Assembly (NCBI GenBank): GCA_900546835.1 | Contig: UREH01000044.1 | Span: 1 to 14,797 of the forward strand | Reading direction: 5' to 3' | Origin: an uncultured Porphyromonadaceae bacterium | GTDB lineage: Bacteria; Bacteroidota; Bacteroidia; Bacteroidales; Muribaculaceae | Length of the DNA stretch: 14,797 nucleotides | Part shown: one piece after another, positions 6,328 through 14,111 of the stretch | Numbering within the stretch: the first letter of the stretch is position 1 | Layout: each line of letters begins with the position of its first letter | Notes under the pieces: model-generated | What the model was told of the DNA's origin: nothing | Seen by the model: only the letters and a program-made list of their open reading frames with translations | Database searches by the model: none | Program-made: the position numbers and the translations under genes

Positions 6328-7419
6328 ATGGAAAAGAGTAAAGATATTGTTGAAAGCCCTAAAGGCGAAAAAAAAGGGATTGCAGGGAAGGTGGTGCAGT
6401 TCGGCATCCCGCTGGTGGTGACCGTGGGGCTGTGTGTGGCCATGTTCCGCGATATTGATTTCGGCGAGATGATGGCTGTGATACGCCAGGACTGCGATTT
6501 CCGCTGGATTGCGCTGATGCTCGCCATAAGCATCGCGCCGATGCTGCTCCGCGGGCTGCGCTGGGGCATACAGCTTAAGGCGCTGGGTATCGACGTGCCG
6601 ACCCACGCGCTGGTGCTCAGCATTTTCGGCACCTATGGCGTGAACATCGTATTCCCGCGTCTGGGCGAGGTGTGGCGTTCGGGCTATATCTCATACAGGC
6701 AGAAAGCGCCTTTTTCGGCGGTGTTCGGATCGATGATCGGCGACCGCTTCGCCGACCTGCTCACGGTGGGACTGCTGACACTGCTGACGTTCATCATAGC
6801 CCGCGGTCCGATTGTGGATTTCGTGCGCACATATCCGGCTGCATATCAGGCGATAGCAGATATCGTTGGCTCGCCCTGGTTCTGGGGGGCGCTGATAGTG
6901 CTCGCGGCAGGGGCATGGTGGTTGCTTGCGCGCTCGAAAAATTCCATCGTGCTGAAAATAAAGAAGTTCGTTCTCGGCATGTGGGAGGGGTTCGCCGCGC
7001 TCGCGCGCATGGAGCAGAAATGGCGCTGGCTGGGACTGACGGCCTGCATCTGGGGCTGCTATTTCCTGCAGCTTGTGGTGGCGTTCCGCGCCTTCCCGCT
7101 GACGAGCCAGATGCTCGATGCCAACGGGCTCACGCTGCCGCTGGTCTGCTTCATACTCACTTCAATATCAATGGGAATCCCGTCGAACGGGGGCATAGGT
7201 CCCTACCAGACCACGCTGATTTTCGGCCTGACGCTGTTTGCGCCCGCAGGGGTGGCGCACTCGCAGTTCATGACCGTAGGAGCGGCCTTCGGCAATGTGA
7301 TAATCGCCTCGCAGACCGTGTTTCTGATAATTCTCGGACTGATAACCTTTATCTGGATTGCTCTGGAAAAACGCCGCAGCCGCCAAGCAGCCGCTGCAGA
7401 TTCGCGCCCGCAAGGCTGA
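6328..7419 (+). CDS. Flippase-like / lysylphosphatidylglycerol synthase transmembrane domain protein
   Basis: 363 residues, starting MEKSKDIVES at 6328; the next Met is inside the first membrane segment, so this start is well supported. A Lys-rich cytoplasmic N-terminus (about 1-20) is followed by about eight hydrophobic segments (near 22-40, 58-75, 92-110, 132-158, 184-201, 236-256, 268-284, 322-346). Family marks are FPRLGEVWRSG (109-119) and the late SMGIPSNGGIGPYQTT (281-296). It belongs to the UPF0104/COG0392 group, which is related to the lipid-flipping half of MprF; the synthase half is absent, so it probably moves a lipid or lipid-linked molecule across the inner membrane, substrate unknown. 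It is transcribed divergently from the GH13 gene, and its last 71 bases overlap the convergent TatD-family gene. Family call is firm; the function is inferred. Confidence 0.88.
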   Translation: MEKSKDIVESPKGEKKGIAGKVVQFGIPLVVTVGLCVAMFRDIDFGEMMAVIRQDCDFRWIALMLAISIAPMLLRGLRWGIQLKALGIDVPTHALVLSIFGTYGVNIVFPRLGEVWRSGYISYRQKAPFSAVFGSMIGDRFADLLTVGLLTLLTFIIARGPIVDFVRTYPAAYQAIADIVGSPWFWGALIVLAAGAWWLLARSKNSIVLKIKKFVLGMWEGFAALARMEQKWRWLGLTACIWGCYFLQLVVAFRAFPLTSQMLDANGLTLPLVCFILTSISMGIPSNGGIGPYQTTLIFGLTLFAPAGVAHSQFMTVGAAFGNVIIASQTVFLIILGLITFIWIALEKRRSRQAAAADSRPQG

Positions 7420-8023
7420 GCGTGGAGCCCGGTATGGAACCGCGCGAAGCGTCGACACGGGCTGCTATCTCGTCGACGGGCAATGCGGATTCATCGGTTT
7501 CGACAAGAAGACAACTGGGCACTACGGCAGCGGGAGCCGCCTTGTTGAATTTTTCGCCGAATGAAAGGTAAATACCGGGGTAAGAGCGCATTATCTGCGC
7601 AGCCTGAAGGGCGTTGCCACGGAAGCCGTGCCATATCCATGGCACTCCGGCGCGAAGTCCGCGCCGCGCGGCGAGAACGTCGTCAATGTCCTTAACCACG
7701 TGTAGCACAAGCGGTTTGCCGACCGCTTCGGCAATCTTCGCCTGAGCCAGAAACGCCTCGCGCTGAACGGCCCGGGAACCTCCGCGCAGGCGGTCGAACC
7801 CCGCCTCGCCTATGGCCACCACGCGCTCGCAGCGAGCAAGCATCTCAACATCCGAGAGTTGCGCGGCCAGGGCTTGGGGGGAGAGTGCAGCGGTGGCCCA
7901 TGGGTGAATCCCCACACTGAAAGCGCCGGGCGCGCCATCGGCTAGCCAGCGCCTCACCTGCTCCGGCGCACCAGAGGCTATGGCTCCGGGTGCGGGCGTA
8001 TGGGTATGGCAATCGGTAAACAT
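7349..8023 (-). CDS. TatD-family metal-dependent hydrolase / DNase
   Basis: 224 residues, somewhat shorter than the 255-265 typical of TatD/YcfH proteins. The metal-binding set of this TIM-barrel family is complete: HTH near the N-terminus (His6, His8), GEAGFDR (Glu73), LHVVK (His108), WHGFRG (His132) and ETDES (Asp177). Known members are Mg-dependent 3'-5' exonucleases or endonucleases acting on DNA, linked to repair of oxidative damage; some relatives act on other substrates. The start codon shares its A with the polA stop (TGATG, 8025-8021), so translation is probably coupled to polA, which fits a DNA repair role. Its 3' 71 bases run antisense to the end of the flippase gene with no terminator between. 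In many Bacteroidales a tatD homologue sits after rnpA and yidD; here it lies 4.4 kb away in opposite orientation. Confidence 0.9.
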   Translation of the reverse strand: MFTDCHTHTPAPGAIASGAPEQVRRWLADGAPGAFSVGIHPWATAALSPQALAAQLSDVEMLARCERVVAIGEAGFDRLRGGSRAVQREAFLAQAKIAEAVGKPLVLHVVKDIDDVLAARRGLRAGVPWIWHGFRGNALQAAQIMRSYPGIYLSFGEKFNKAAPAAVVPSCLLVETDESALPVDEIAARVDASRGSIPGSTLSLAGANLQRLLGGCGVFPEQSR

Positions 8024-10821
8024 CAGTGGGCTTCGAGCCAGTTCCGACCGGTTCCGGCAGCAACTTCCAGTGGCACAGAGCCTTTGAAGGCGCCCTCCAT
8101 CTCCTCGACCACGAGAGCCTGAAGCGCAGGCAGTTCGTCGGGAACGACGTTGAACACCAGTTCGTCGTGTACCTGCAGAATCATGCGCGAACGCATGTCG
8201 CTCTCGTTCATCCGCTTGAAAATGCGAATCATGGCCACCTTGATGATGTCGGCGGCCGAGCCCTGGAGCGGAGCGTTTACGGCGTTGCGCTCGGCGTAGC
8301 TGCGCACCGTGGCGTTACGCGAACTGATGTCGGGGAGGAAGCGCTTGCGACCCAGTATGGTGCTGACATACCCCTCTTTACGCGCGCGCTCGATAGATTC
8401 GGCGATGAACTCGCGGATGTGGGGATAGGTACGGAAATAGCCGTCGATGAGCTCCCGGGCCTCGGCGCGCGGAATGCCGAGCCGCTCGGCCAGACCGAAG
8501 GCCGAGATGCCGTAGACCGTGCCGAAATTGGCCGTCTTTGCCTTGCGGCGTTGATCGTCTGTCACCTCATCGAAGGGAACATGGAAGATTTTGGCCGCCG
8601 TGGCCCGGTGGATGTCGAGTCCCTCGCGGAATGACTCGGTAAGCTCCGGGTCGGAGCTTAGAGCCGCCAGCAGGCGCAGCTCAATCTGCGAATAGTCGGC
8701 GCTGAGCATGAGGCATCCCGGGTCGGCCACGAAAGCCTTTCGCACCTCGCGGCCATCGTCGGTGCGGATGGGGATGTTCTGGAGGTTGGGGTTGGCGCTG
8801 GAGAGGCGGCCGGTGGCCGTAACCGTCTGATTATAGGTGGTATGAATCTTTCCCGTGGATGGATTGACAAGCTCGGGCAGCGCGTTGACGTAGGTTGCAA
8901 GCAGCTTTTTCAGCGAGCGGGCCTCAAGTATGAGGCCGACAACCGGATGGTCGTTGCGGTGCTTCTCAAGAATCTCCTCGGTGGTGGAGAAGGCCCCTGT
9001 CTTAGTGCGTTTTGCCTTCGGGTCGAGCTTCAGACGGCCGAAGAGCACTTCGCCTACCTGCATGGGCGAGCCGATATTGAAGCGTTCGCCCGCCAGCGCG
9101 AAGCAACGCTCTTCCACGGCCTGCTCGCGGGCTGTGAGCTGCGCCGAAAGCTCCCGGAGCTCGGGGATGTCGATTCGCACGCCTGTCCATTCCATTTCGG
9201 CGAGCACCCTCGCCAGGGGGAGCTCCACATCACGAAGCAAGGGAAGCTGACCGTTTTCGGCAAGCAGCTGCTGGAGCGGCTCCATCATGCGGCGGCAGAT
9301 GTCGGCCTGCTCACAGAGGCGCTCCGTGAGCAGTTCGTCGGGGAGAGAAACCGCGGTCTTGCGCGATGCAGGCGCGTCGGAGTAATCCGCTGTCTGATAG
9401 TGGAGTACCTGCATGGCCACGTCGGCCAGACGGTGGCGCATCTCCGGCTGGAGCACGTAGTGGGCCAGCGATGTATCGAAATACGGAGCAATCAAGTCGA
9501 TTCCCTCGCGGCGTAGGAGAATCATGTCGCGCTTTATATCGTGGCTCACCACAGTGGCCGCGGGCGACGTAAAGAGAGGTTCGAGAATGGCCATCAGCTC
9601 CTTGCGGCGCGCGGGATCGAGCGGAACGCGCACCATGGTGGCGCGCCCCCCGGCCTCCGAAAGCGCTATGGCCACAAGACGCGCCGACATAGCCTCGGCC
9701 CCTTCGGCATATACGGCCACGCCCACCCGGCCGGAGGCCACGGCGGCCTCTACGGCCTCGCCGACTTCGGCGGGAGTAAGGGCCTCGGCGTAGTCGTTGT
9801 CGGCCGAGAGTATGGACGCAGGCGCCGCACCGGCGGCCGACTCCACGCTCTCCTCCCCTTCGATAAAGTCGAACAGCGAGGGCTGTGCAGGAATTTCGGA
9901 AGCAGCTGAAGCGGAAGCTTTCCCGGATACGGCAGATGTGGGGGCAGAAGCTCCCAGGCGAGCCAGAAACGACTTGAATTCCAGACGGCGATATATATCG
10001 GCGAGTTTCCCGACATCTTCGGGCTCGCGGCGCAGCAGGTCGAAATCCACGTCCATCGGGACGTCGCGGCGAATTGTGGCAAGGTCGTAGGAAAGACGGA
10101 TCTGGCGCGCGTTGTCGCGGATCTTCCGGCCGAGGGCACCCCTTATCTCGTCGGCATGCTCAAGCAGATTCTCCACGCTGCCATACTGGCCTATGAGCTT
10201 CACTGCGGTCTTCTCGCCTACACCGGGACAGCCGGGGATGTTGTCGATAGCATCCCCTTCGAGGGCGAGAAGGTCGATTACCTGCTCGGGGCGCTCGATA
10301 CCATATCTGGCGCATACCTCCCTGGGGCCGCGTATTTCGCCCCCCTCGCCGCGGAGCGAGGGCCGCAACATCAGCACTGAATCGCTGACGAGCTGGCCGT
10401 AGTCCTTGTCGGGCGTCATCATATACGTGGTGAAGCCCTGCTCCGAAGCCAGGCGGCTGAGCGTGCCGATTACGTCGTCGGCCTCGAAACCGCTCACTTC
10501 GAACACGGGGATGCGGTAGGCCTCGACAATCTCCTTGATATAGGGGACGGAGAGTGTGATGTCCTCCGGCTGGGCCTCGCGCTTGGCCTTGTATTCGGGG
10601 AAAATGTCGTGGCGGAAGGTTACGCCGTGGGGAGGATCGAAACATACGGCTATATGCGATGGGTTCTCCTTGCGGAGCACCTCGTCGAGCGTGTTACAGA
10701 AGCCGAAGATGGCCGAGGTGTTGAACCCCTTGGAGGTGATTCGCGGTGCGCGTATCAGAGCGTAGTATGCCCTATATATCAGGGCGTAGGCATCGAGCAG
10801 GAATAGCTTTTTATCGTTCAT
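8023..10821 (-). CDS. polA: DNA polymerase I
   Basis: 932 residues, normal for a full three-domain Pol I, which fills gaps and removes RNA primers during replication and repair. The 5' nuclease domain (about 1-290) shows GFEADDVIGTL (111-121), TPDKDYGQLV (136-145) and GDAIDNIPGCPGVGEKTA (189-206). The polymerase domain (about 530-932) has motif A LSADYSQIELR with Asp709, the O helix RRKAKTANFGTVYG (758-771, Phe766 at the ddNTP-discriminating site), and motif C QVHDELV with Asp886. The middle domain (about 345-515) has the fold pattern of the 3'-5' exonuclease but not its active site: the DxE position reads YAE (371-373) and the YxxxD motif reads R501...Q505; Asp432 remains. It probably has no proofreading. 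A low-complexity Ala/Ser linker spans about 290-340. It lies 73 bases after dnaX; I see no strong promoter there. Confidence 0.96.
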   Translation of the reverse strand: MNDKKLFLLDAYALIYRAYYALIRAPRITSKGFNTSAIFGFCNTLDEVLRKENPSHIAVCFDPPHGVTFRHDIFPEYKAKREAQPEDITLSVPYIKEIVEAYRIPVFEVSGFEADDVIGTLSRLASEQGFTTYMMTPDKDYGQLVSDSVLMLRPSLRGEGGEIRGPREVCARYGIERPEQVIDLLALEGDAIDNIPGCPGVGEKTAVKLIGQYGSVENLLEHADEIRGALGRKIRDNARQIRLSYDLATIRRDVPMDVDFDLLRREPEDVGKLADIYRRLEFKSFLARLGASAPTSAVSGKASASAASEIPAQPSLFDFIEGEESVESAAGAAPASILSADNDYAEALTPAEVGEAVEAAVASGRVGVAVYAEGAEAMSARLVAIALSEAGGRATMVRVPLDPARRKELMAILEPLFTSPAATVVSHDIKRDMILLRREGIDLIAPYFDTSLAHYVLQPEMRHRLADVAMQVLHYQTADYSDAPASRKTAVSLPDELLTERLCEQADICRRMMEPLQQLLAENGQLPLLRDVELPLARVLAEMEWTGVRIDIPELRELSAQLTAREQAVEERCFALAGERFNIGSPMQVGEVLFGRLKLDPKAKRTKTGAFSTTEEILEKHRNDHPVVGLILEARSLKKLLATYVNALPELVNPSTGKIHTTYNQTVTATGRLSSANPNLQNIPIRTDDGREVRKAFVADPGCLMLSADYSQIELRLLAALSSDPELTESFREGLDIHRATAAKIFHVPFDEVTDDQRRKAKTANFGTVYGISAFGLAERLGIPRAEARELIDGYFRTYPHIREFIAESIERARKEGYVSTILGRKRFLPDISSRNATVRSYAERNAVNAPLQGSAADIIKVAMIRIFKRMNESDMRSRMILQVHDELVFNVVPDELPALQALVVEEMEGAFKGSVPLEVAAGTGRNWLEAH

Positions 10822-10894
10822 GGGAAGGAATCGGGGGGAAGAGAGGAAATGCGGGAGAGCAGAATATATAATTCCGGATGTAACCGGCGGGCAA

Positions 10895-12724
10895 TCAGGA
10901 AAGCGTGAATTTCAGGTCGGTAATGAAGCGGGCGATATAGGGGGTGCGCTCCACCAGATGGTCGAGCACCTTGCGGTCGGACCATGCGGTGGAGGGAACG
11001 GCGGCCTCATCGACCGTGATGCAAAAATCGAAGAAGTCGTTGCCTATAGCCGAACGGATGGCTTCGAGCAGCCGCGGCTTTTCCTGATTGAGAACGTCGA
11101 CCTGGGCGCTGTTGACCACTCTGACAACAAACGAGGCGGCCTCACGCGGGCCGGAAACGCGGGCCGAAGCGCCCTCGGGGAGAGCCGGCTTATGCATGCG
11201 GAGAGTATTGTTGAGCAGATGAGCCTTCGGGTCGCGAGTCATGTAGGCGTCCCACTGCTGGAGTACCTGGCCGTGGGTGAAGGGCTCCTCGCGGAGCTGT
11301 CGCGGAGCGGCGCCCTGGGCAGGGGCGGATTCGGCGCCGGAGACCACGCGGGCGAAACTGATGTGTCCGCGGCCCATGAGCGGGCGTCGCTGACCGGCAG
11401 GGCGCGACGGGGCTGCAGCCCTCGCCATGACGATTTCAGGCCCCTTGGGGGGCATTACCACGCCCACAGGCTGAGATGGCGCGGGAGCAGGCTGTTGAGG
11501 CGACCGGGAGGGAACGGGTGGTTCGGGTGAAGATGGGGAGGCAGGAGGCACCGTGGCGGGAGCGCTGAGCGGCTGGATAGGCTTTAGTCCACGCCCTTCC
11601 CCGTTGCCGCTTTCAGAGCCGGGGGAAGGGCAGACTTGTTGGCACAGCCTGATGAGCAGCAGCTCGACAAGGAAAGTCTTGCTGGAGGCCTGACGGTAGT
11701 CGAGGTCAGCCTCATTGCAGAGGCTCATTGCCTTGTAGAAGAACTCGGGAGCGAGCGCGGCACCCTGTTCAGCCATAGATGCGCGCACCTCGTCAGTGGA
11801 GTCGAGGAGCGTGGCCGTGCGCGGGTCGCGGGCCACCATGAGGTTGCGCAGATAGTCGGCCAGACCGGTGATGAAGAAGTGGGAATCAAAACCGTGGTCG
11901 CGGATTTCGCGATAAATAAGGAGCGCCGAGGGGACGTCGCCCTTGGCGAACGCCTCGACAAGGCGGTGGTAGTATCGCTCGTCGAGCACGTTGAGGTTGT
12001 CGATGGCGCTCTGATAGGTGATGTTGCCGCCAGAGGAGGCCGCCACCTGGTCGAAGATGGAGAGAGCGTCGCGCATGGCGCCGTCGGCTTTCTGGGCTAT
12101 AACGTTGAGAGCGGCACGCTCGGCGGTAATCCCCTCCTGCGAAGCCACATAGGCCAGATGGTCGATCATGTCGGCGATGGTGATCCGGGCGAAATCGTAG
12201 ATCTGGCAGCGCGAGAGGATCGTGGGGATAATCTTATGCTTTTCGGTAGTGGCGAGCACGAAGACCACGTAGGATGGAGGCTCTTCGAGCGTCTTGAGGA
12301 ATGCGTTGAAGGCCGCCTGCGAGAGCATGTGGACCTCGTCGATGATGAACACGCGGTAGCGCCCTTCGGTAGGCGGAATCTGCACCTGGTCGACGAGTTC
12401 GCGGATATCGTTGACGGAGTTGTTGGATGCGGCGTCGAGCTCAAGGATGTTGAGCGAACGGTTCTCGTTGAATGCGCGGCAGGAGTGGCACTCGTTGCAG
12501 GGGTCGCCCTGGGGGGTAGGGTGCTCGCAGTTGATCGATTTGGCGAAAATACGCGCGCAGGAGGTCTTGCCTACACCACGGCTACCGCAGAAGAGGTAGG
12601 CATGGGCCAGGCGGTTGGTAGCGATGGCGTTGCGGAGCGTGGCCGTGAGGGCCTTCTGGCCGACCACGCTCGAGAAGGTGGTAGGTCTGTATTTACGCGC
12701 CGATACGATATAGTTTTCTTCCAT
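10895..12724 (-). CDS. dnaX: DNA polymerase III subunit gamma/tau
   Basis: 609 residues, the clamp-loader ATPase that loads the sliding clamp during replication. The start at 12724 (MEENYIVSARKYRP) is chosen because homologues begin just there; the longer open frame adds 82 Pro/Arg-rich residues antisense to sufS. Motifs: Walker A GSRGVGKTS (47-55), zinc site Cys66, Cys76, Cys79, Cys82, Walker B VFIIDEVHML (125-134), sensor 1 around LATTEKHK (157-164) and the arginine-finger SRC (171-173). Domain III follows to about 365, then a Pro/Ser/Ala-rich linker (about 366-445) and a C-terminal region (about 455-609) that may match the tau-type tail. I see no A-rich slippery site for an E. coli-style frameshift, so only the long form is expected. 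Its own promoter lies at 12748-12779. Confidence 0.95.
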   Translation of the reverse strand: MEENYIVSARKYRPTTFSSVVGQKALTATLRNAIATNRLAHAYLFCGSRGVGKTSCARIFAKSINCEHPTPQGDPCNECHSCRAFNENRSLNILELDAASNNSVNDIRELVDQVQIPPTEGRYRVFIIDEVHMLSQAAFNAFLKTLEEPPSYVVFVLATTEKHKIIPTILSRCQIYDFARITIADMIDHLAYVASQEGITAERAALNVIAQKADGAMRDALSIFDQVAASSGGNITYQSAIDNLNVLDERYYHRLVEAFAKGDVPSALLIYREIRDHGFDSHFFITGLADYLRNLMVARDPRTATLLDSTDEVRASMAEQGAALAPEFFYKAMSLCNEADLDYRQASSKTFLVELLLIRLCQQVCPSPGSESGNGEGRGLKPIQPLSAPATVPPASPSSPEPPVPSRSPQQPAPAPSQPVGVVMPPKGPEIVMARAAAPSRPAGQRRPLMGRGHISFARVVSGAESAPAQGAAPRQLREEPFTHGQVLQQWDAYMTRDPKAHLLNNTLRMHKPALPEGASARVSGPREAASFVVRVVNSAQVDVLNQEKPRLLEAIRSAIGNDFFDFCITVDEAAVPSTAWSDRKVLDHLVERTPYIARFITDLKFTLS

Positions 12725-12747
12725 TCGTGGGAGGGTAAAATGATTGC

Positions 12748-12779
12748 TAAATTTACTACTTTCAGCGCAAACGTCCAAA
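12748..12779 (-). promoter_or_regulatory. Promoter for dnaX
   Basis: On the minus strand: TTTG (complement of 12776-12779), a 20-base spacer, then TAAATTTA (complement of 12748-12755), one base off TAnnTTTG. Predicted transcription start is near 12741, leaving a leader of about 17 nt before the dnaX ATG. It lies in the 113-base gap after sufS, so dnaX-polA-tatD can be transcribed separately from the suf genes. Confidence 0.6.
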
Positions 12780-12837
12780 TCGCAGCAGCTGAAGCTCGCG
12801 CGCACAACTACGATTGCAGATCCCGGGGGAGGGGAAA

Positions 12838-14052
12838 TCAGGAGAGCAGGGGGAGGATGCGGTGGAGGGCGGCGATGAAGGTCTGGCACTCGGCGAGGGT
12901 GTTGTAGGCGGCGAAGGAGGCGCGTACGGTGCCTTCGATGCCGAGGGACTCCATCAGTGGCTGGGCGCAATGGTGGCCTGTGCGGACGGCTACGCCGAGT
13001 TTGTCGAGGAGCATTCCGGTGTCGTAATGGTGGGCTTTACCGATAAGGAAGGATATTAGCGGGGATTTGCCGGGTGATGTGCCGAAGATGCGCATTCCGG
13101 GGATTTTGAGCATTTCGGCTGTGGTCCACTCGAGGAGTTCGTTCTCGTGGGCGGCGATGTCGTCGAGGCCGACGCTCTCAATGAAGTCGAGGGCGGCGGA
13201 GAAAGCGGCTATGTCGACGAAGTCGGGGGTACCGGCCTCGAATTTGAGGGGGAGTTCGGCGAATGTGGTTTTTTTGAAACTGACGTGGGAAATCATCTCT
13301 CCCCCACCCTGATACGGTGGCATCGCCTCAAGCCAATGCTCCTTGCCGTAAAGCACACCGACGCCGGCGGGGCCATACATCTTATGGGCCGAGAATGTAT
13401 AGAAATCGACGTCGAGGGCACGGACGTCGATGTGCATGTGGGGGGCAGCCTGAGCGCCGTCGACCATTACGGGGACACCCATGGAATGGGCGTAGGCGGT
13501 GATTTCGGCGATGGGGTTGACTGTGCCGAGGACGTTGCTGACATGGCAGACGCTGACGAGACGCGTGCGCTCGTTGAAGAAGGAGCGGAAGGCCTCCATG
13601 TCGAGGCTGCCGTCGGGGAGGATGGGGACAACGCGCAGGAGGATACGCTTGCGGTCGCCAAGGAGCTGCCAGGGGACGATGTTGGCGTGATGCTCCATGA
13701 CGGTGAGGATGATTTCGTCGCCGTTTTCAAGGAATGAACCGAAGCTGGAGGCCACGAGGTTGATTGCCTCGGTGGTTCCGCGGGTGAAAACGATTTCGTG
13801 GGTTGAGGCGGCGTTGATGTATGCGCGGACGCGCTCGCGCGTGGCCTCCATCATCGACGTGGACTCCTGGGATATGGAGAATACGCCACGGTGGACGTTG
13901 GCCTTGTGCTGATAGTACATATCGTCGATGGCCTCGACCACGCGGCGCGGGGTCTGGGATGTGGCGGTATTGTCGAGGTAGACGAGCGGACGGCCGTAGA
14001 CGTTGCGGCTCAGTATGGGAAACTCTTTGCGAAGATCATCGACGGAATACAT
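12838..14052 (-). CDS. sufS: SufS-type cysteine desulfurase
   Basis: 404 residues, typical for a group II (SufS/CsdA) PLP-dependent cysteine desulfurase, which takes sulfur from L-cysteine as a persulfide for iron-sulfur cluster assembly in the cytoplasm. Visible sites: His121 in MEHHANIVPWQ (stacks on PLP), Asp198 and Gln201 in MVDGAQAAPH, the Schiff-base lysine Lys224 in SAHKMYGPAG, and the catalytic Cys362 in RTGHHCAQPLM. The short loop around that Cys and the GIEGTVRASFAAYNT ending separate it from NifS/IscS. The N-terminus MYSVDDLRKEFPIL is standard. It follows sufD with a 59-base gap, as in Bacteroidetes suf operons, so it should be co-transcribed with the SufBCD scaffold genes. No SufE or SufU sulfur acceptor is visible in the window. 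Confidence 0.96.
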   Translation of the reverse strand: MYSVDDLRKEFPILSRNVYGRPLVYLDNTATSQTPRRVVEAIDDMYYQHKANVHRGVFSISQESTSMMEATRERVRAYINAASTHEIVFTRGTTEAINLVASSFGSFLENGDEIILTVMEHHANIVPWQLLGDRKRILLRVVPILPDGSLDMEAFRSFFNERTRLVSVCHVSNVLGTVNPIAEITAYAHSMGVPVMVDGAQAAPHMHIDVRALDVDFYTFSAHKMYGPAGVGVLYGKEHWLEAMPPYQGGGEMISHVSFKKTTFAELPLKFEAGTPDFVDIAAFSAALDFIESVGLDDIAAHENELLEWTTAEMLKIPGMRIFGTSPGKSPLISFLIGKAHHYDTGMLLDKLGVAVRTGHHCAQPLMESLGIEGTVRASFAAYNTLAECQTFIAALHRILPLLS

Positions 14053-14111
14053 GGCGGCTTGGAGGATATTGTTTTGGACGGAGAGAGTGACAGACTATGA
14101 ATTAGGCTAGA

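Noticed and set aside
6172..6606. N-terminal extension of the GH13 frame by 145 codons
   Set aside because: The extra sequence is His/Arg-rich, antisense to the flippase start, crosses the proposed promoter and would bury the signal peptide.
10822..10894. Separate promoter for polA in the dnaX-polA gap
   Set aside because: The best -7 candidate (TATATTCT on the minus strand) matches poorly and has no well-spaced TTTG; read-through from dnaX is simpler.
11460..11640. Programmed frameshift giving a short gamma form of DnaX
   Set aside because: No run of A residues resembling the E. coli slippery heptamer is present in the GC-rich linker region.
11636..12907. Long plus-strand open frame (423 codons) opposite dnaX
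   Set aside because: It is antisense to the well-conserved dnaX gene, has no recognisable motif, and long antisense frames are common in GC-rich coding DNA.
12725..12970. N-terminal extension of dnaX by 82 codons
   Set aside because: The extra residues are Pro/Arg-rich, overlap sufS antisense and lie upstream of the proposed dnaX promoter; homologues start at MEENY-like sequence.
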